A DNA stretch of 8,208 nucleotides from Bacillota bacterium (GCA_023451415.1 JAEXZK010000030.1:1-8208), one strand, 5' to 3'. Positions 1-6,916 are shown, counted from the first letter of the stretch. The notes: generated by a model from the letters alone, not told the origin. Numbers and translations are program-made.

Positions 1-487
1 GGAGTCTGCTGCGGTCCAAAAGGCGGCTTATGATAAGCTGCGGCAGGAGGCGGACCAGCTGATCCAGGTGGCCCGCAACAAGGACAATGAACTTCAGATC
101 CAGCTGGAGCTGAACAAACAGCTGCAAAACAAGTATGCTGAGCAGGAAGCCAGGATTCAGGAGCTTACCGCGCAGCTGGAGCGGCTCCAGTCTGCCGGCA
201 CCATCGAGCAGATGACCGCAAAAGCGGCCCGGGAAGCGGACGAGCTTCTGGACCGGGCCAAAGCCGAGGCGCAGGATCTGCTGGAAAAAGCAACCCAGAA
301 GGCAGAAGCGCGCTCCGAGGAAGTGACCCGGCTCAAAGAGGAGCTGGCATCCTTCAAGGCTGCCGCCGCTCAGACACTGGCCGGGCTGGAGGCGTCTATC
401 GCCAAGCTCTACGAGGACGATGGGGAAGAGAAGACTACTTCTTCCCAGACCAGCGGCGAAAGCCACGATATCCATTTTTTTCGATGA
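1..487 (+). CDS. 3' end of a coiled-coil protein, possibly DivIVA-like (partial)
   Basis: The reading frame is open from base 2 with no stop before the TGA at 485-487, so the gene enters from the left edge and its true start is outside the window. A GTG at 68 is internal and has no ribosome binding site. The visible 161 residues are almost wholly charged and helical, rich in Ala, Glu, Gln, Lys and Leu. Heptad-like Leu spacing and runs such as AREADELLDRAKAEAQDLLE predict a long coiled coil, followed by a short acidic/Ser-Thr tail. No enzyme motif, membrane segment or signal peptide is seen. Such Ala/Glu-rich coiled coils are typical of the C-terminal part of DivIVA/GpsB-like division and polarity proteins in Clostridia. 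The diagnostic N-terminal domain is missing here, so this is a guess, and other coiled-coil proteins are possible. The gene ends at a T7 run with odd downstream sequence (see 488-673). Confidence 0.6.
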   Translation, partial: ESAAVQKAAYDKLRQEADQLIQVARNKDNELQIQLELNKQLQNKYAEQEARIQELTAQLERLQSAGTIEQMTAKAAREADELLDRAKAEAQDLLEKATQKAEARSEEVTRLKEELASFKAAAAQTLAGLEASIAKLYEDDGEEKTTSSQTSGESHDIHFFR

Positions 488-673
488 AGCCCGAGACGTC
501 CCAGACGGGGCGGACCGGGCCAGCCAAAGTAAAGGTCAGGCCCCGGACCTGAGGAAGCGGACAACACCGGTTCCTCCAATCAGGGCGAGCAGGCTCCGGC
601 AAAGGACATTGACGGAGCAGCTGCTGGACAAAATAAAAAACTTTCTGAATGGATAACATCATCAGCGGAGTAA
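488..673 (+). other. Coding-like remnant after the coiled-coil gene, probably its out-of-frame C-terminal tail
   Basis: After the stop at 485-487 the sequence still reads like a low-complexity acidic protein tail, but in two frames. If one T of the T7 run (475-481) is skipped, the text continues as FFDEARDVPDGADRASQSKG (480-539). From about 548 the original frame reads PEEADNTGSSNQGEQAPAKD and stays open to a TAA at 671-673. One extra base at T7 plus one missing base near the C-run around 541-549 would restore a single frame about 60 residues longer than the visible protein. Alternatively, staying in the shifted frame ends at a TAA at 654-656 with a helical LTEQLLDKIKNFLNG terminus. No ribosome binding site marks a separate gene. 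It may be drift in a disordered tail, a recoding site, assembly error or chance. Confidence 0.4.
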
Positions 674-727
674 GGACCATGCGTTCCAGGCACAGCCGGC
701 ATCCGTGCCGTCGGCGTTTCTGATCTT

Positions 728-765
728 GCAGCCTCCGCCCCACGGCCGGGGCCTGCGGGAGTTTT
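728..765 (+). terminator. Candidate intrinsic terminator hairpin
   Basis: GCCCC (737-741) pairs with GGGGC (748-752) around the six-base loop ACGGCC. The stem can be extended by GCAG (728-731) pairing with CTGC (753-756) across a five-base bulge on the left arm, or alternatively by CTCC (733-736) with GGAG (758-761). TTTT at 762-765 follows. It would end the transcript of the upstream coiled-coil gene. The bulge, the short T-run and its distance from the first pairing make this only a moderate candidate. Confidence 0.3.
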
Positions 766-862
766 CCCAAGAAAAATCGGAGCCGAACAAAACAGACGGA
801 GCAGGCTGCCGGCCATCGACGGGAATAAGGCGGCTTGGCTGTGATTTTGCCCCCAAACCATA

Positions 863-889
863 TTGTCCTTTGTATGCTGATTGTAAATT
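863..889 (+). promoter_or_regulatory. Weak candidate promoter for cdaA
   Basis: TTGTCC (863-868) and TAAATT (884-889) resemble sigma-A -35 and -10 boxes but are separated by only 15 bp, shorter than the usual 16-18. A second reading, TTGGCT (835-840) with CATATT (859-864) and an 18-bp spacer, is equally weak. One of these probably lies near the true promoter, because this AT-richer patch sits just upstream of the cdaA ribosome binding site. Confidence 0.25.
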
Positions 890-910
890 CCGTCCAAGAA
901 ACTTCAAAGA

Positions 911-917
911 AAGGAGG
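911..917 (+). promoter_or_regulatory. Ribosome binding site of cdaA
   Basis: AAGGAGG is followed by nine bases and then ATG at 927. It is the only strong Shine-Dalgarno in the long open frame that begins well upstream, so it decides the cdaA start. Confidence 0.85.
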
Positions 918-926
918 CCCGGCAAT

Positions 927-1814
927 ATGCCTGTTACCGCGTCCCCAAACATCACCCCCCAGGTGCTGTGGGAGAACTTTACCAATATTCTGCGAGTGGT
1001 AACCCCTTATGACATTATTGATATTGCCATTGTGGCATTCCTGATTTACAAACTTATTGGATTGCTGAAGGAAACACGGGCCGAACAGCTGGTCAAAGGT
1101 GTCTTTGCAATCCTTCTGCTTTATGCCGTCACCACGCTGACCCCCTTCCGGATGCTGGCCTTTATTATGGAAATGCTGGTCCGGTACGGCGCCATTGTGC
1201 TTCTGGTGCTTTTTCAGCCGGAGCTGCGGAAGATACTGGAGCAGGTGGGGCGCTCCCGCCTGAGCAACCTCCAGGTATTCAGCCCCAACACCTCTTCCAG
1301 CGAGTATGAGCGCTCCCAGACCATCAAGACCATCAACGCCATCTGCGACGCCTGCGCCCTCCTGTCCAAGGAGCGGATCGGGGCGCTTATCGTGATGGAA
1401 AAGGAAACCAAGATCGGCGAAATCATCAGCACCGGCACGATCATCGACTCCCAGCCCAGTTCCGATTTGATCAAGAACGTCTTTTTCCCCAATTCGCCCC
1501 TCCATGACGGCGCTTTGGTCATCCGGAACAACAGGCTTTATGCCGCGGGATGCTTCCTGCCCCTTTCGGACAATTACGAGATCAGCCGCACCTTGGGGAC
1601 GAGGCATCGGGCCGCCCTGGGCATCAGCGAGGTTTCCGACGCGCTGGTTGTGGTGGTGTCGGAAGAAACAGGGGCTATCACTGTCGCCAAGAACGGCAAG
1701 CTGAATCTCCGCATCACCGCCAACACCCTCAGCACCATCCTGTATGATGAATTTATTGAAGATGAGGACAAGGCCGCCGAAAAGAAGAAGCTTTTCAGGA
1801 GGGTCAAAAAATGA
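927..1814 (+). CDS. cdaA: Diadenylate cyclase CdaA (c-di-AMP synthase)
   Basis: CdaA condenses two ATP molecules into cyclic di-AMP at the membrane. This second messenger controls potassium and osmolyte transport and cell-wall homeostasis in Firmicutes. The 295-residue protein has the family's usual size and layout: three hydrophobic helices at about residues 29-47, 57-72 and 76-96, then a cytoplasmic DAC (DisA_N) domain. Both catalytic signatures are intact: HDGA at 193-196 (DGA motif, metal/ATP) and RHR at 226-228 (nucleotide binding). LFQPELRKILEQVGR after the third helix is typical of CdaA. The start at 927 rests on AAGGAGG nine bases upstream and on a sensible N-terminus. The same frame is open 74 codons further up to an ATG at 705, but that extension lacks a ribosome binding site and family likeness. 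The gene overlaps cdaR by 4 bp, so the two are very likely co-transcribed and translationally coupled. Confidence 0.96.
   Translation: MPVTASPNITPQVLWENFTNILRVVTPYDIIDIAIVAFLIYKLIGLLKETRAEQLVKGVFAILLLYAVTTLTPFRMLAFIMEMLVRYGAIVLLVLFQPELRKILEQVGRSRLSNLQVFSPNTSSSEYERSQTIKTINAICDACALLSKERIGALIVMEKETKIGEIISTGTIIDSQPSSDLIKNVFFPNSPLHDGALVIRNNRLYAAGCFLPLSDNYEISRTLGTRHRAALGISEVSDALVVVVSEETGAITVAKNGKLNLRITANTLSTILYDEFIEDEDKAAEKKKLFRRVKK
1797..1803 (+). promoter_or_regulatory. Ribosome binding site of cdaR inside cdaA
   Basis: AGGAGGG lies within the last codons of cdaA, seven bases before the cdaR ATG at 1811. It supports that start and indicates strong, independent initiation on a shared transcript. 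Confidence 0.8.
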
Positions 1815-3103
1815 AGATGGATTTCAGTAAATTCAACCTCTCCACCATTTTCCGCAAGCCAAGCTACACGGCGGTTTTTTCTGTGATTGTGGCGGTCGTA
1901 TGCTGGTTCGTGATTATTACCGTCACCTCTGATGAACGCACGGTGGAGATCAAAAATGTCCCGGTGTCGGTGGACACCAGCTCCGGCGTCCTCAGCAGCC
2001 TGGGCCTTAACGTCATAGAAGGGGAAGGGGAGACGGTCAGCGTACTGGTCCATGGCAAGAGCATCGTAGTGGGCGGCCTCACCGCCAGCGACATCAAGCT
2101 CCGCGCCGACCTTTCCGGCATCACCGGCCCGACCAGCAACAAGGAGCTGGAGATTAAGGCCACCCTTACTGCTGACGATGATTATGAGATCGTTTCCATC
2201 ACCCCCTCCACCATCCGGGTAACTTTTGACCGACTGATGGACAAGGAGGTCCCCATTTCGGTGGATATCAACGGCCTGTCGGTTCCGGATGAAGGGTATA
2301 TGCTGGGCGATGTCGCCATTTCTCCCAGCTCGGTTACCATTGTGGGGCCGGAGGTGGACTTGGGCCGCATCTCCAAGGCGGTTGTCCGGGCGGATATTGA
2401 GGAGCCCCTGACACAGTCCCAGATCATTACCGCAGGCATTGAGTTTTATGACAGCGAGGGAGGTCTTGTGGACGTTGCCTCCCGCAGTCATATCAGCACC
2501 AGCGTTTCCACAGTGGATATCTCCATCCCGGTCCGTAAGATTGTAGAACTGCCTCTGAAACTGAATTTCCTCAACGTTCCCGACGGCTTCCCCATTGAGG
2601 AGCTGGAATACACGCTCTCCAATGAGGCCATCACAGTGGCCGCTCCGGAAGACGCCATCAAAAATTACTACGAAATCGTAGTGGGCCATATTGACTTTAC
2701 CGAGCTGGACCTGACCCAGAACAACACCCTCACCTTTGATGTACGGCTGCCATCGGGCTTTGTCAACATCAATAATATCGAGAGTGTTGTGGCGGAGTTT
2801 AACCCGCAGAACATTGTGGCCAAAAACTTCAACCTCCGGTCCTCCAACTTCTCGGTGGTCAACGTCCCGCCGGGATACGACGTCCAGGTGATGACGACAG
2901 CGCTCAACAATGTCCGGATGGTGGGCGATAAAGAGACCATCGAAAAACTGCTGGCCACCGAAATTGTTATTGAGATCGACCTTTCCGACTCCGAGATACA
3001 AACAGGCCAGTATCAGCGCCCGGTGCGCGTTTATGCGCCGAACAAGGGCTTCGTCTGGGCGGTGGGCGATTATTCCGCCGTCATCAGCGTCAAGGAAAAA
3101 TGA
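1811..3103 (+). CDS. cdaR: CdaR, YbbR-repeat regulator of CdaA
   Basis: CdaR is the extracytoplasmic partner that binds CdaA and tunes c-di-AMP synthesis. The 430-residue protein starts with a short basic segment and one transmembrane helix at about residues 19-38 (rich in Val, Ile, Phe, with Cys31-Trp32). It has no cleavable lipobox, so it should be a single-pass membrane protein with the rest outside. Four consecutive YbbR-type beta repeats follow, at about 44-142, 143-243, 244-337 and 338-430. Each opens with a short strand such as KNVPVSV, KEVPISV or ELPLKLNF and carries the recurring 'P(D/P)GY/F' and 'V.I.GP...' patterns. Four repeats is the usual number in Firmicutes CdaR. The ATG overlaps the cdaA stop, as expected for the conserved cdaA-cdaR pair. 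In many Firmicutes glmM comes next; here it does not. Confidence 0.93.
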   Translation: MKMDFSKFNLSTIFRKPSYTAVFSVIVAVVCWFVIITVTSDERTVEIKNVPVSVDTSSGVLSSLGLNVIEGEGETVSVLVHGKSIVVGGLTASDIKLRADLSGITGPTSNKELEIKATLTADDDYEIVSITPSTIRVTFDRLMDKEVPISVDINGLSVPDEGYMLGDVAISPSSVTIVGPEVDLGRISKAVVRADIEEPLTQSQIITAGIEFYDSEGGLVDVASRSHISTSVSTVDISIPVRKIVELPLKLNFLNVPDGFPIEELEYTLSNEAITVAAPEDAIKNYYEIVVGHIDFTELDLTQNNTLTFDVRLPSGFVNINNIESVVAEFNPQNIVAKNFNLRSSNFSVVNVPPGYDVQVMTTALNNVRMVGDKETIEKLLATEIVIEIDLSDSEIQTGQYQRPVRVYAPNKGFVWAVGDYSAVISVKEK

Positions 3104-3125
3104 GCCGAGCATATGCCGCTCCGAT

Positions 3126-3159
3126 TTTGAGCCTGCCACCACCAAATGGCAGGCTCAAA
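3126..3159 (+). terminator. Perfect 13-bp hairpin after cdaR, probable terminator or processing structure
   Basis: TTTGAGCCTGCCA (3126-3138) is exactly complementary to TGGCAGGCTCAAA (3147-3159), with the eight-base loop CCACCAAA. It starts 22 bp after the cdaR stop codon. The right arm is followed by TCTGTTAAGG, which lacks a clean T-run, so termination may be partial or Rho-assisted. It could equally protect the 3' end of cdaA-cdaR mRNA while allowing readthrough into the flavoprotein gene, for which I see no promoter of its own in this gap. Confidence 0.6.
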
Positions 3160-3188
3160 TCTGTTAAGGCGGCGGAAAGAGAGGACCC

Positions 3189-4766
3189 ATGTCCATAATT
3201 GTCAGCAATATTCAGGTAGGCCTGGGAGAAGCTCAGGAGCTTTGTTTTGAGCGTGCCCGCAAAAAACTGGGGGTACCCTCCTCGGCGGTCCTGAAGGAAT
3301 ATATCGTCAAACGGTCGGTAGATGCCCGCAAAAAGCAGGATATCCGTCTGGTTTATTCGGTTGGCTTCCAGCTGGAAGATGAACGGAGGATTCCATTGGG
3401 GACCGGCGTCCGCCGCCAGGAGGAGGCCGCTCTGGACCTGGGAGGACCAGTGGAGACGCCAAAGCTCCGGCCGGTGGTGGTGGGCTTTGGCCCTGCGGGG
3501 ATGTTCTGCGCCCTTTTGCTGGCTCGTCATGGATGCCGTCCCATTGTCCTGGAGCGGGGCGAGCCTGTGGAACGGCGGGTGGAGACTGTACAGGCCTTCC
3601 ACGACAGCGGGGAGCTGTGCCCCGAGAGCAACGTGCAGTTTGGAGAAGGCGGGGCCGGCACCTTTTCCGACGGCAAGCTGACCACCCGCATCGGGGACCC
3701 CCGGTGCGCCCATGTTCTCCGGGAGCTGGTGGCCTTTGGCGCGCCGGAGGAGATCGCCCAGGAAGCCAAACCTCACATCGGGACCGATCATCTCCGCCAT
3801 ATTGTGGCTGCTCTGCGGCAGGAAGTGATCCGGCTGGGGGGCGAGATCCGCTTTGGGGCCCGTATGGACGGACTCATCCTCCGGGGGGGCCGTGTGGCGG
3901 GAGTGAAGGTCGATGGCCAGGAGCTGCCCGCTGACCGGGTCGTCCTCGCCATCGGCCACAGCGCCCGGGACACCTTTGCCATGCTGCTGGAATCCGGACT
4001 GATGATGGAGGCGAAGCCGTTTTCCGTTGGGGTGCGGATCGAGCACCTTCAATCGGAGGTGGATAAAGCTCTCTATGGCAATTTTGCCGGGCATCCTCTC
4101 CTGCCCAAAGGGGAGTATCAGCTTTCCCACAGGGACGGGGAGGGACGAGGGGTTTACACCTTCTGCATGTGCCCGGGGGGCGTGGTGGTGCCCTCGGCCT
4201 CCGAAGAGGGAGAAATCGTTACAAATGGCATGAGCTATTACCGCCGGGACGGCGAAAACGCCAATGCCGCCCTGGTGGTCTCGGTGGATGGCAGGGACTA
4301 TGGCCCCAGCCCTTTGGATGCCATCGGATTCCAAAGGGCTCTGGAGCGGAGGGCCTACGCGCTCACCGGCGGCTACCATGCCCCGATCCAGACGGCAGGG
4401 CGCTTTCTGGAGGGGAGACCCGGGGCGGATCTTGGGCGGGTGACGCCAACCTACGCCATAGGGACCTGTCCGGCAGATCTCTCTGTTCTTTTCCCGCCCG
4501 CCGTAACGGAGCATCTCCGGCTGGGCCTGCGGATTTTCGGCAGGCGTCAGCCCGGCTTTGACGCTTCGGACGCGGTCCTCACCGCGCCCGAGACCCGTAC
4601 TTCCTCCCCGGTGCGTATCCTGCGGGGTGAGGATATGCAGGCTGACGGCGTCGCGGGGCTTTATCCCTGCGGAGAGGGCGCTGGTTATGCCGGTGGGATC
4701 ATGAGTGCCGCGGCGGACGGCATCCGGGTTGCCCAGCAGATTTTGGAGGAACTGCGCAAAGGCTAA
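3189..4766 (+). CDS. FAD-dependent dehydrogenase, COG2509 type
   Basis: This is a predicted soluble flavoprotein oxidoreductase; its substrate is not known to me. The 525-residue protein opens with an alpha/beta domain of about 95 residues (SIIVSNIQV..., LKEYIVKRSVDARKK) typical of this family. The FAD-binding Rossmann motif GFGPAG follows at 99-104, ending in an acidic LERGE strand that should bind the ribose of FAD. Further family features are the GGAGTFSDGKLTTR segment at 154-167, the CMCPGG motif at 326-331, and the C-terminal FAD contact CGEGAGYAGGI at 494-504. The ATG at 3189 is preceded by a modest GAGAGG at 3179-3184. An 85-bp gap with a strong hairpin separates it from cdaR, so it may be only partly co-expressed with c-di-AMP genes. 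The two cysteines in CMCPGG are part of the family pattern; a redox role for them is speculation. Confidence 0.85.
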   Translation: MSIIVSNIQVGLGEAQELCFERARKKLGVPSSAVLKEYIVKRSVDARKKQDIRLVYSVGFQLEDERRIPLGTGVRRQEEAALDLGGPVETPKLRPVVVGFGPAGMFCALLLARHGCRPIVLERGEPVERRVETVQAFHDSGELCPESNVQFGEGGAGTFSDGKLTTRIGDPRCAHVLRELVAFGAPEEIAQEAKPHIGTDHLRHIVAALRQEVIRLGGEIRFGARMDGLILRGGRVAGVKVDGQELPADRVVLAIGHSARDTFAMLLESGLMMEAKPFSVGVRIEHLQSEVDKALYGNFAGHPLLPKGEYQLSHRDGEGRGVYTFCMCPGGVVVPSASEEGEIVTNGMSYYRRDGENANAALVVSVDGRDYGPSPLDAIGFQRALERRAYALTGGYHAPIQTAGRFLEGRPGADLGRVTPTYAIGTCPADLSVLFPPAVTEHLRLGLRIFGRRQPGFDASDAVLTAPETRTSSPVRILRGEDMQADGVAGLYPCGEGAGYAGGIMSAAADGIRVAQQILEELRKG

Positions 4767-4779
4767 GCACACAAAAGAT

Positions 4780-4808
4780 TTGCCTAAATACGACAAAAGT
4801 GCTAAAAT
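4780..4808 (+). promoter_or_regulatory. Sigma-A-type promoter of recJ-relA
   Basis: TTGCCT (4780-4785; four of six consensus bases) and TAAAAT (4803-4808; five of six) are separated by exactly 17 bp. They lie in a distinctly AT-rich 98-bp gap between two GC-rich genes. Transcription would start near 4815, giving a leader of about 50 bases before recJ. This is the clearest promoter in the window. Confidence 0.7.
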
Positions 4809-4821
4809 AGCTATCATAGCT
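4809..4821. promoter_or_regulatory. Small perfect palindrome at the presumed recJ transcription start, possible operator
   Basis: AGCTAT-C-ATAGCT is a perfect 6+1+6 inverted repeat that begins directly after the -10 box and covers the expected +1. A repressor bound here would block initiation. It does not resemble the Firmicutes LexA box (GAAC-N4-GTTC), so an SOS link is not supported. A 6-bp arm in AT-rich DNA can occur by chance. Confidence 0.3.
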
Positions 4822-4849
4822 TTGGATACCTTAGCTCCTTATTTTTCAC

Positions 4850-4860
4850 AAAGGCGGTGA
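4850..4860 (+). promoter_or_regulatory. Ribosome binding site of recJ
   Basis: AAAGGCGGTGA differs from the ideal anti-16S complement AAAGGAGGTGA at one base (C for A) and ends four bases before the ATG at 4865. It supports that start. Confidence 0.75.
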
Positions 4861-4864
4861 ATCC

Positions 4865-6916
4865 ATGGAATTTCTCAACTGGGCCTGGCGAAGCCCGGCT
4901 GGCGGCGAAGAAGCTGTCCCTCCCGCCGGCGCCGGGCTGCCCGACTTCATGCGCCGGATTCTGCTGAGCCGGGGCTGCCGCACCCAAGAGGAGATTACCG
5001 CTTTTTTGGAATGCCAATACTCCCTTCACGACCCCATGCTCCTGACGGACATGGCCCCCGCTGTGGAGCGCATCCGCAGGGCGCTGGCGGACGGGGAGAG
5101 GATATTGGTCTTTGGCGATTATGACTGCGACGGCGTCACCTCCACGGTCATGGTTTATGATTATCTGGAAAACTGCGGCGCCGATGTGCTCTACTATATC
5201 CCGGAGCGGGAAGGGGAGGGCTATGGCCTGAACAAAACCGCCATGGACCGTGTCAAGGCTGCCGGAGTGGCTCTGGTGGTCACGGTGGATAACGGGATTT
5301 CCGCTCTTGCAGAAGCGGATTATGCCCGGGAACTGGGGATTGACCTGATCATTACCGACCACCATCAGCCGAAGGATACCCTGCCGTCAGCCTTGGCGGT
5401 CATCGACCCCCACCGTCCGGACTGCGCCTATCCCTACAAAGACCTCTGCGGCGCTGGAGTGGCCTTCAAACTTCTCTGCGCCCTGGAGGACGGGGACTGG
5501 GAGATGCTTCTGGAGCAGTATGGAGACGTCCTTGCCGTGGGGATTTTGGCGGACGTAGTCCCTCTGACGGGGGAGAACCGCCTTCTGGTGCGCAAGGGGC
5601 TCCACACACTGTCCCACACCGAAAATCCGGGCCTCCTGGCCCTGGCGGAGGCCGCCGGGATCAACCTGGAAGAGGAAAATGCCGATGCGGTCACCTTTGG
5701 CCTGGCGCCCCGGATCAATGTGGCCGGGAGGATGGGATCGGTGGACAGCGCCGTGGAGCTGCTGCTCTGCACCGACGAGGAGAGGGCCCAGGAGCTGGCC
5801 AAGGAGCTTTGTGCGCTGAATGCACGGCGCAAGGAGACAGAGGCGGATATCCTTGCGGAAATTGACGGCATGACCGCCGCCACCCCGGCCCTCCTTCGTC
5901 AGCGGGTCATCATCCTGGAAGGGGAGGGTTGGCACTGCGGCGTTATCGGCATCATCGCCTCACGGGTGGTGGACCGCTGGCGCAAGCCCTGTATTATCCT
6001 TTCCCGCAGCGGAGAAGAGGTCCGCGGCTCTGCCCGGAGCGTTGAAGGCTTTTCCATGATCGGAGCCATTTCCGCCTGTGCGCCTCTGCTGGAAAAATAC
6101 GGCGGACACCCTATGGCGGCGGGTTTTTCCATGAAGCCCGGCCGGGAAGACGAGTTTTGCCGCCAGGTGCAGGCTTACGCCATGGAGCGGCATCCGATGA
6201 TGCCCGTCCATTCCCTGACCGTGGATGCTGTGGCGTGCCTGGCGGAGGCCACTCTGGAAAATATCCAGAGGATGAACGCCATCGCGCCCTTTGGCTGCTG
6301 CAATCCCCAGCCTGTGCTGGTGCTACGCGACGTGACGCTGGAAAGCATCACCCCCATCGGAGGGGGCAAACACCTGCGTTTGGGGCTCTCCCAAGGCGGT
6401 AAGCAGGCTCAGGCCGTCTTTTTTGGCATGACGGAAAAAAGCCTCCCCTTCCAAAAAGGGGAACGGATCGACTGCGCCGTCACCTTCTCGATAAATATTT
6501 ACAACGATATTCCCCGGCCCTCCATACGGATCGCCGGCATCCAGCCCTCCGGGGCTGACCTGGCAGCAAACCTCCGCTGGAGCGCTGTCTACGATGCGCT
6601 CCAGCGGGAAGAGACGCCCCCCGAAGACGCCCCTGCGCCCGAATTTTCCCGGGAGGACCTCTCGGTGGTTTACCGCTATCTGCGCAGCCATACCCCTTGC
6701 GCCCTTGGGACAGATGGGCTGTGGCACTGCCTGGGAGGCGCTGTGAACTACTTTAAGGTTCTGGCTTCCATCGATGTCCTGGAGGAGCTGGGGCTACTGG
6801 AGGAAAGCCGGGAGAACGGCGCCAGGGTCTTTTCCGTGGTGCCCTCGGAGAAAAAAATGGATCTGGATGATTCCCCCACTTACCGCAGGATCATGAACTT
6901 GAAGTTGGTGTGCTGA
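4865..6916 (+). CDS. recJ: Single-stranded-DNA-specific exonuclease RecJ
   Basis: RecJ digests single-stranded DNA 5' to 3' in the RecF recombination pathway, in mismatch repair and at stalled forks. The 683-residue protein carries the DHH phosphoesterase core with its metal-binding motifs intact: DYDCDG at 85-90, VDNG at 141-144, DHH at 165-167 and ADVVPLTGENR from 229 (D230). RINVAGRMG follows at 283-291. The DHHA1 domain shows CGVIGIIASR from 358 and GGHPMAAGF from 413. After that come an OB-fold-like segment (about 460-560, INIYNDIPRPSIRIAGIQ) and a C-terminal winged-helix-like segment (about 585-683, YRYLR...VLEELGLLEE) of the kind seen in Clostridia homologues. It has its own promoter (4780-4808) and near-ideal ribosome binding site. 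The TGA is directly followed by the relA ATG, so the two genes should share a transcript. Length is within the broad range of bacterial RecJ. Confidence 0.95.
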   Translation: MEFLNWAWRSPAGGEEAVPPAGAGLPDFMRRILLSRGCRTQEEITAFLECQYSLHDPMLLTDMAPAVERIRRALADGERILVFGDYDCDGVTSTVMVYDYLENCGADVLYYIPEREGEGYGLNKTAMDRVKAAGVALVVTVDNGISALAEADYARELGIDLIITDHHQPKDTLPSALAVIDPHRPDCAYPYKDLCGAGVAFKLLCALEDGDWEMLLEQYGDVLAVGILADVVPLTGENRLLVRKGLHTLSHTENPGLLALAEAAGINLEEENADAVTFGLAPRINVAGRMGSVDSAVELLLCTDEERAQELAKELCALNARRKETEADILAEIDGMTAATPALLRQRVIILEGEGWHCGVIGIIASRVVDRWRKPCIILSRSGEEVRGSARSVEGFSMIGAISACAPLLEKYGGHPMAAGFSMKPGREDEFCRQVQAYAMERHPMMPVHSLTVDAVACLAEATLENIQRMNAIAPFGCCNPQPVLVLRDVTLESITPIGGGKHLRLGLSQGGKQAQAVFFGMTEKSLPFQKGERIDCAVTFSINIYNDIPRPSIRIAGIQPSGADLAANLRWSAVYDALQREETPPEDAPAPEFSREDLSVVYRYLRSHTPCALGTDGLWHCLGGAVNYFKVLASIDVLEELGLLEESRENGARVFSVVPSEKKMDLDDSPTYRRIMNLKLVC

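Larger units (their letters stand above)
674..926 (+). other. Noncoding leader region upstream of cdaA
   Basis: About 250 bp without a supported gene. The cdaA frame happens to stay open back to 657. However, the translation of 657-926 is rich in Pro, Cys, Arg and Gly, matches nothing I recognise, and has no ribosome binding site at its possible starts, so I treat it as untranslated. It contains a GC-rich hairpin candidate (728-765), a weak promoter candidate (863-889) and the cdaA Shine-Dalgarno (911-917). I do not recognise a known riboswitch class in it. Confidence 0.5.

Noticed and set aside
679..723. Tiny ORF encoding an Arg/His-rich 14-residue peptide (ATG 679 to TGA 723) with GGAG and AAGGA just upstream
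   Set aside because: Too short to support by itself; purine-rich motifs near an ATG are common by chance, and no regulatory pairing with a downstream attenuator is clear.
578..815. Short imperfect repeats around GAGCAGGCT and GACGGAGCAG on both sides of the leader
   Set aside because: Matches are only 9-10 bases, unevenly spaced, and expected by chance in GC-rich purine-biased DNA.
705..926. A 74-codon N-terminal extension of cdaA starting at ATG 705
   Set aside because: No ribosome binding site at 705. The extension is Pro/Arg/Cys-rich and unlike CdaA N-termini, whereas ATG 927 has AAGGAGG at ideal distance and gives the usual 295-residue length.
435..1607. Long minus-strand open frame (390 codons) opposite the leader and cdaA
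   Set aside because: It is a mirror of GC-biased codons in a clearly coding + strand gene; its translation has no recognisable domain and no ribosome binding site.
1574..3145. Minus-strand open frame of 523 codons opposite cdaR
   Set aside because: It shadows the well-supported cdaR gene; its His/Gly/Asp/Asn-rich composition is typical of antisense translation of a coding gene.
3090..4817. Minus-strand open frame of 575 codons opposite the flavoprotein gene
   Set aside because: The + strand frame carries clear FAD-binding motifs; the antisense translation is Pro/Gly/His-rich with no domain.
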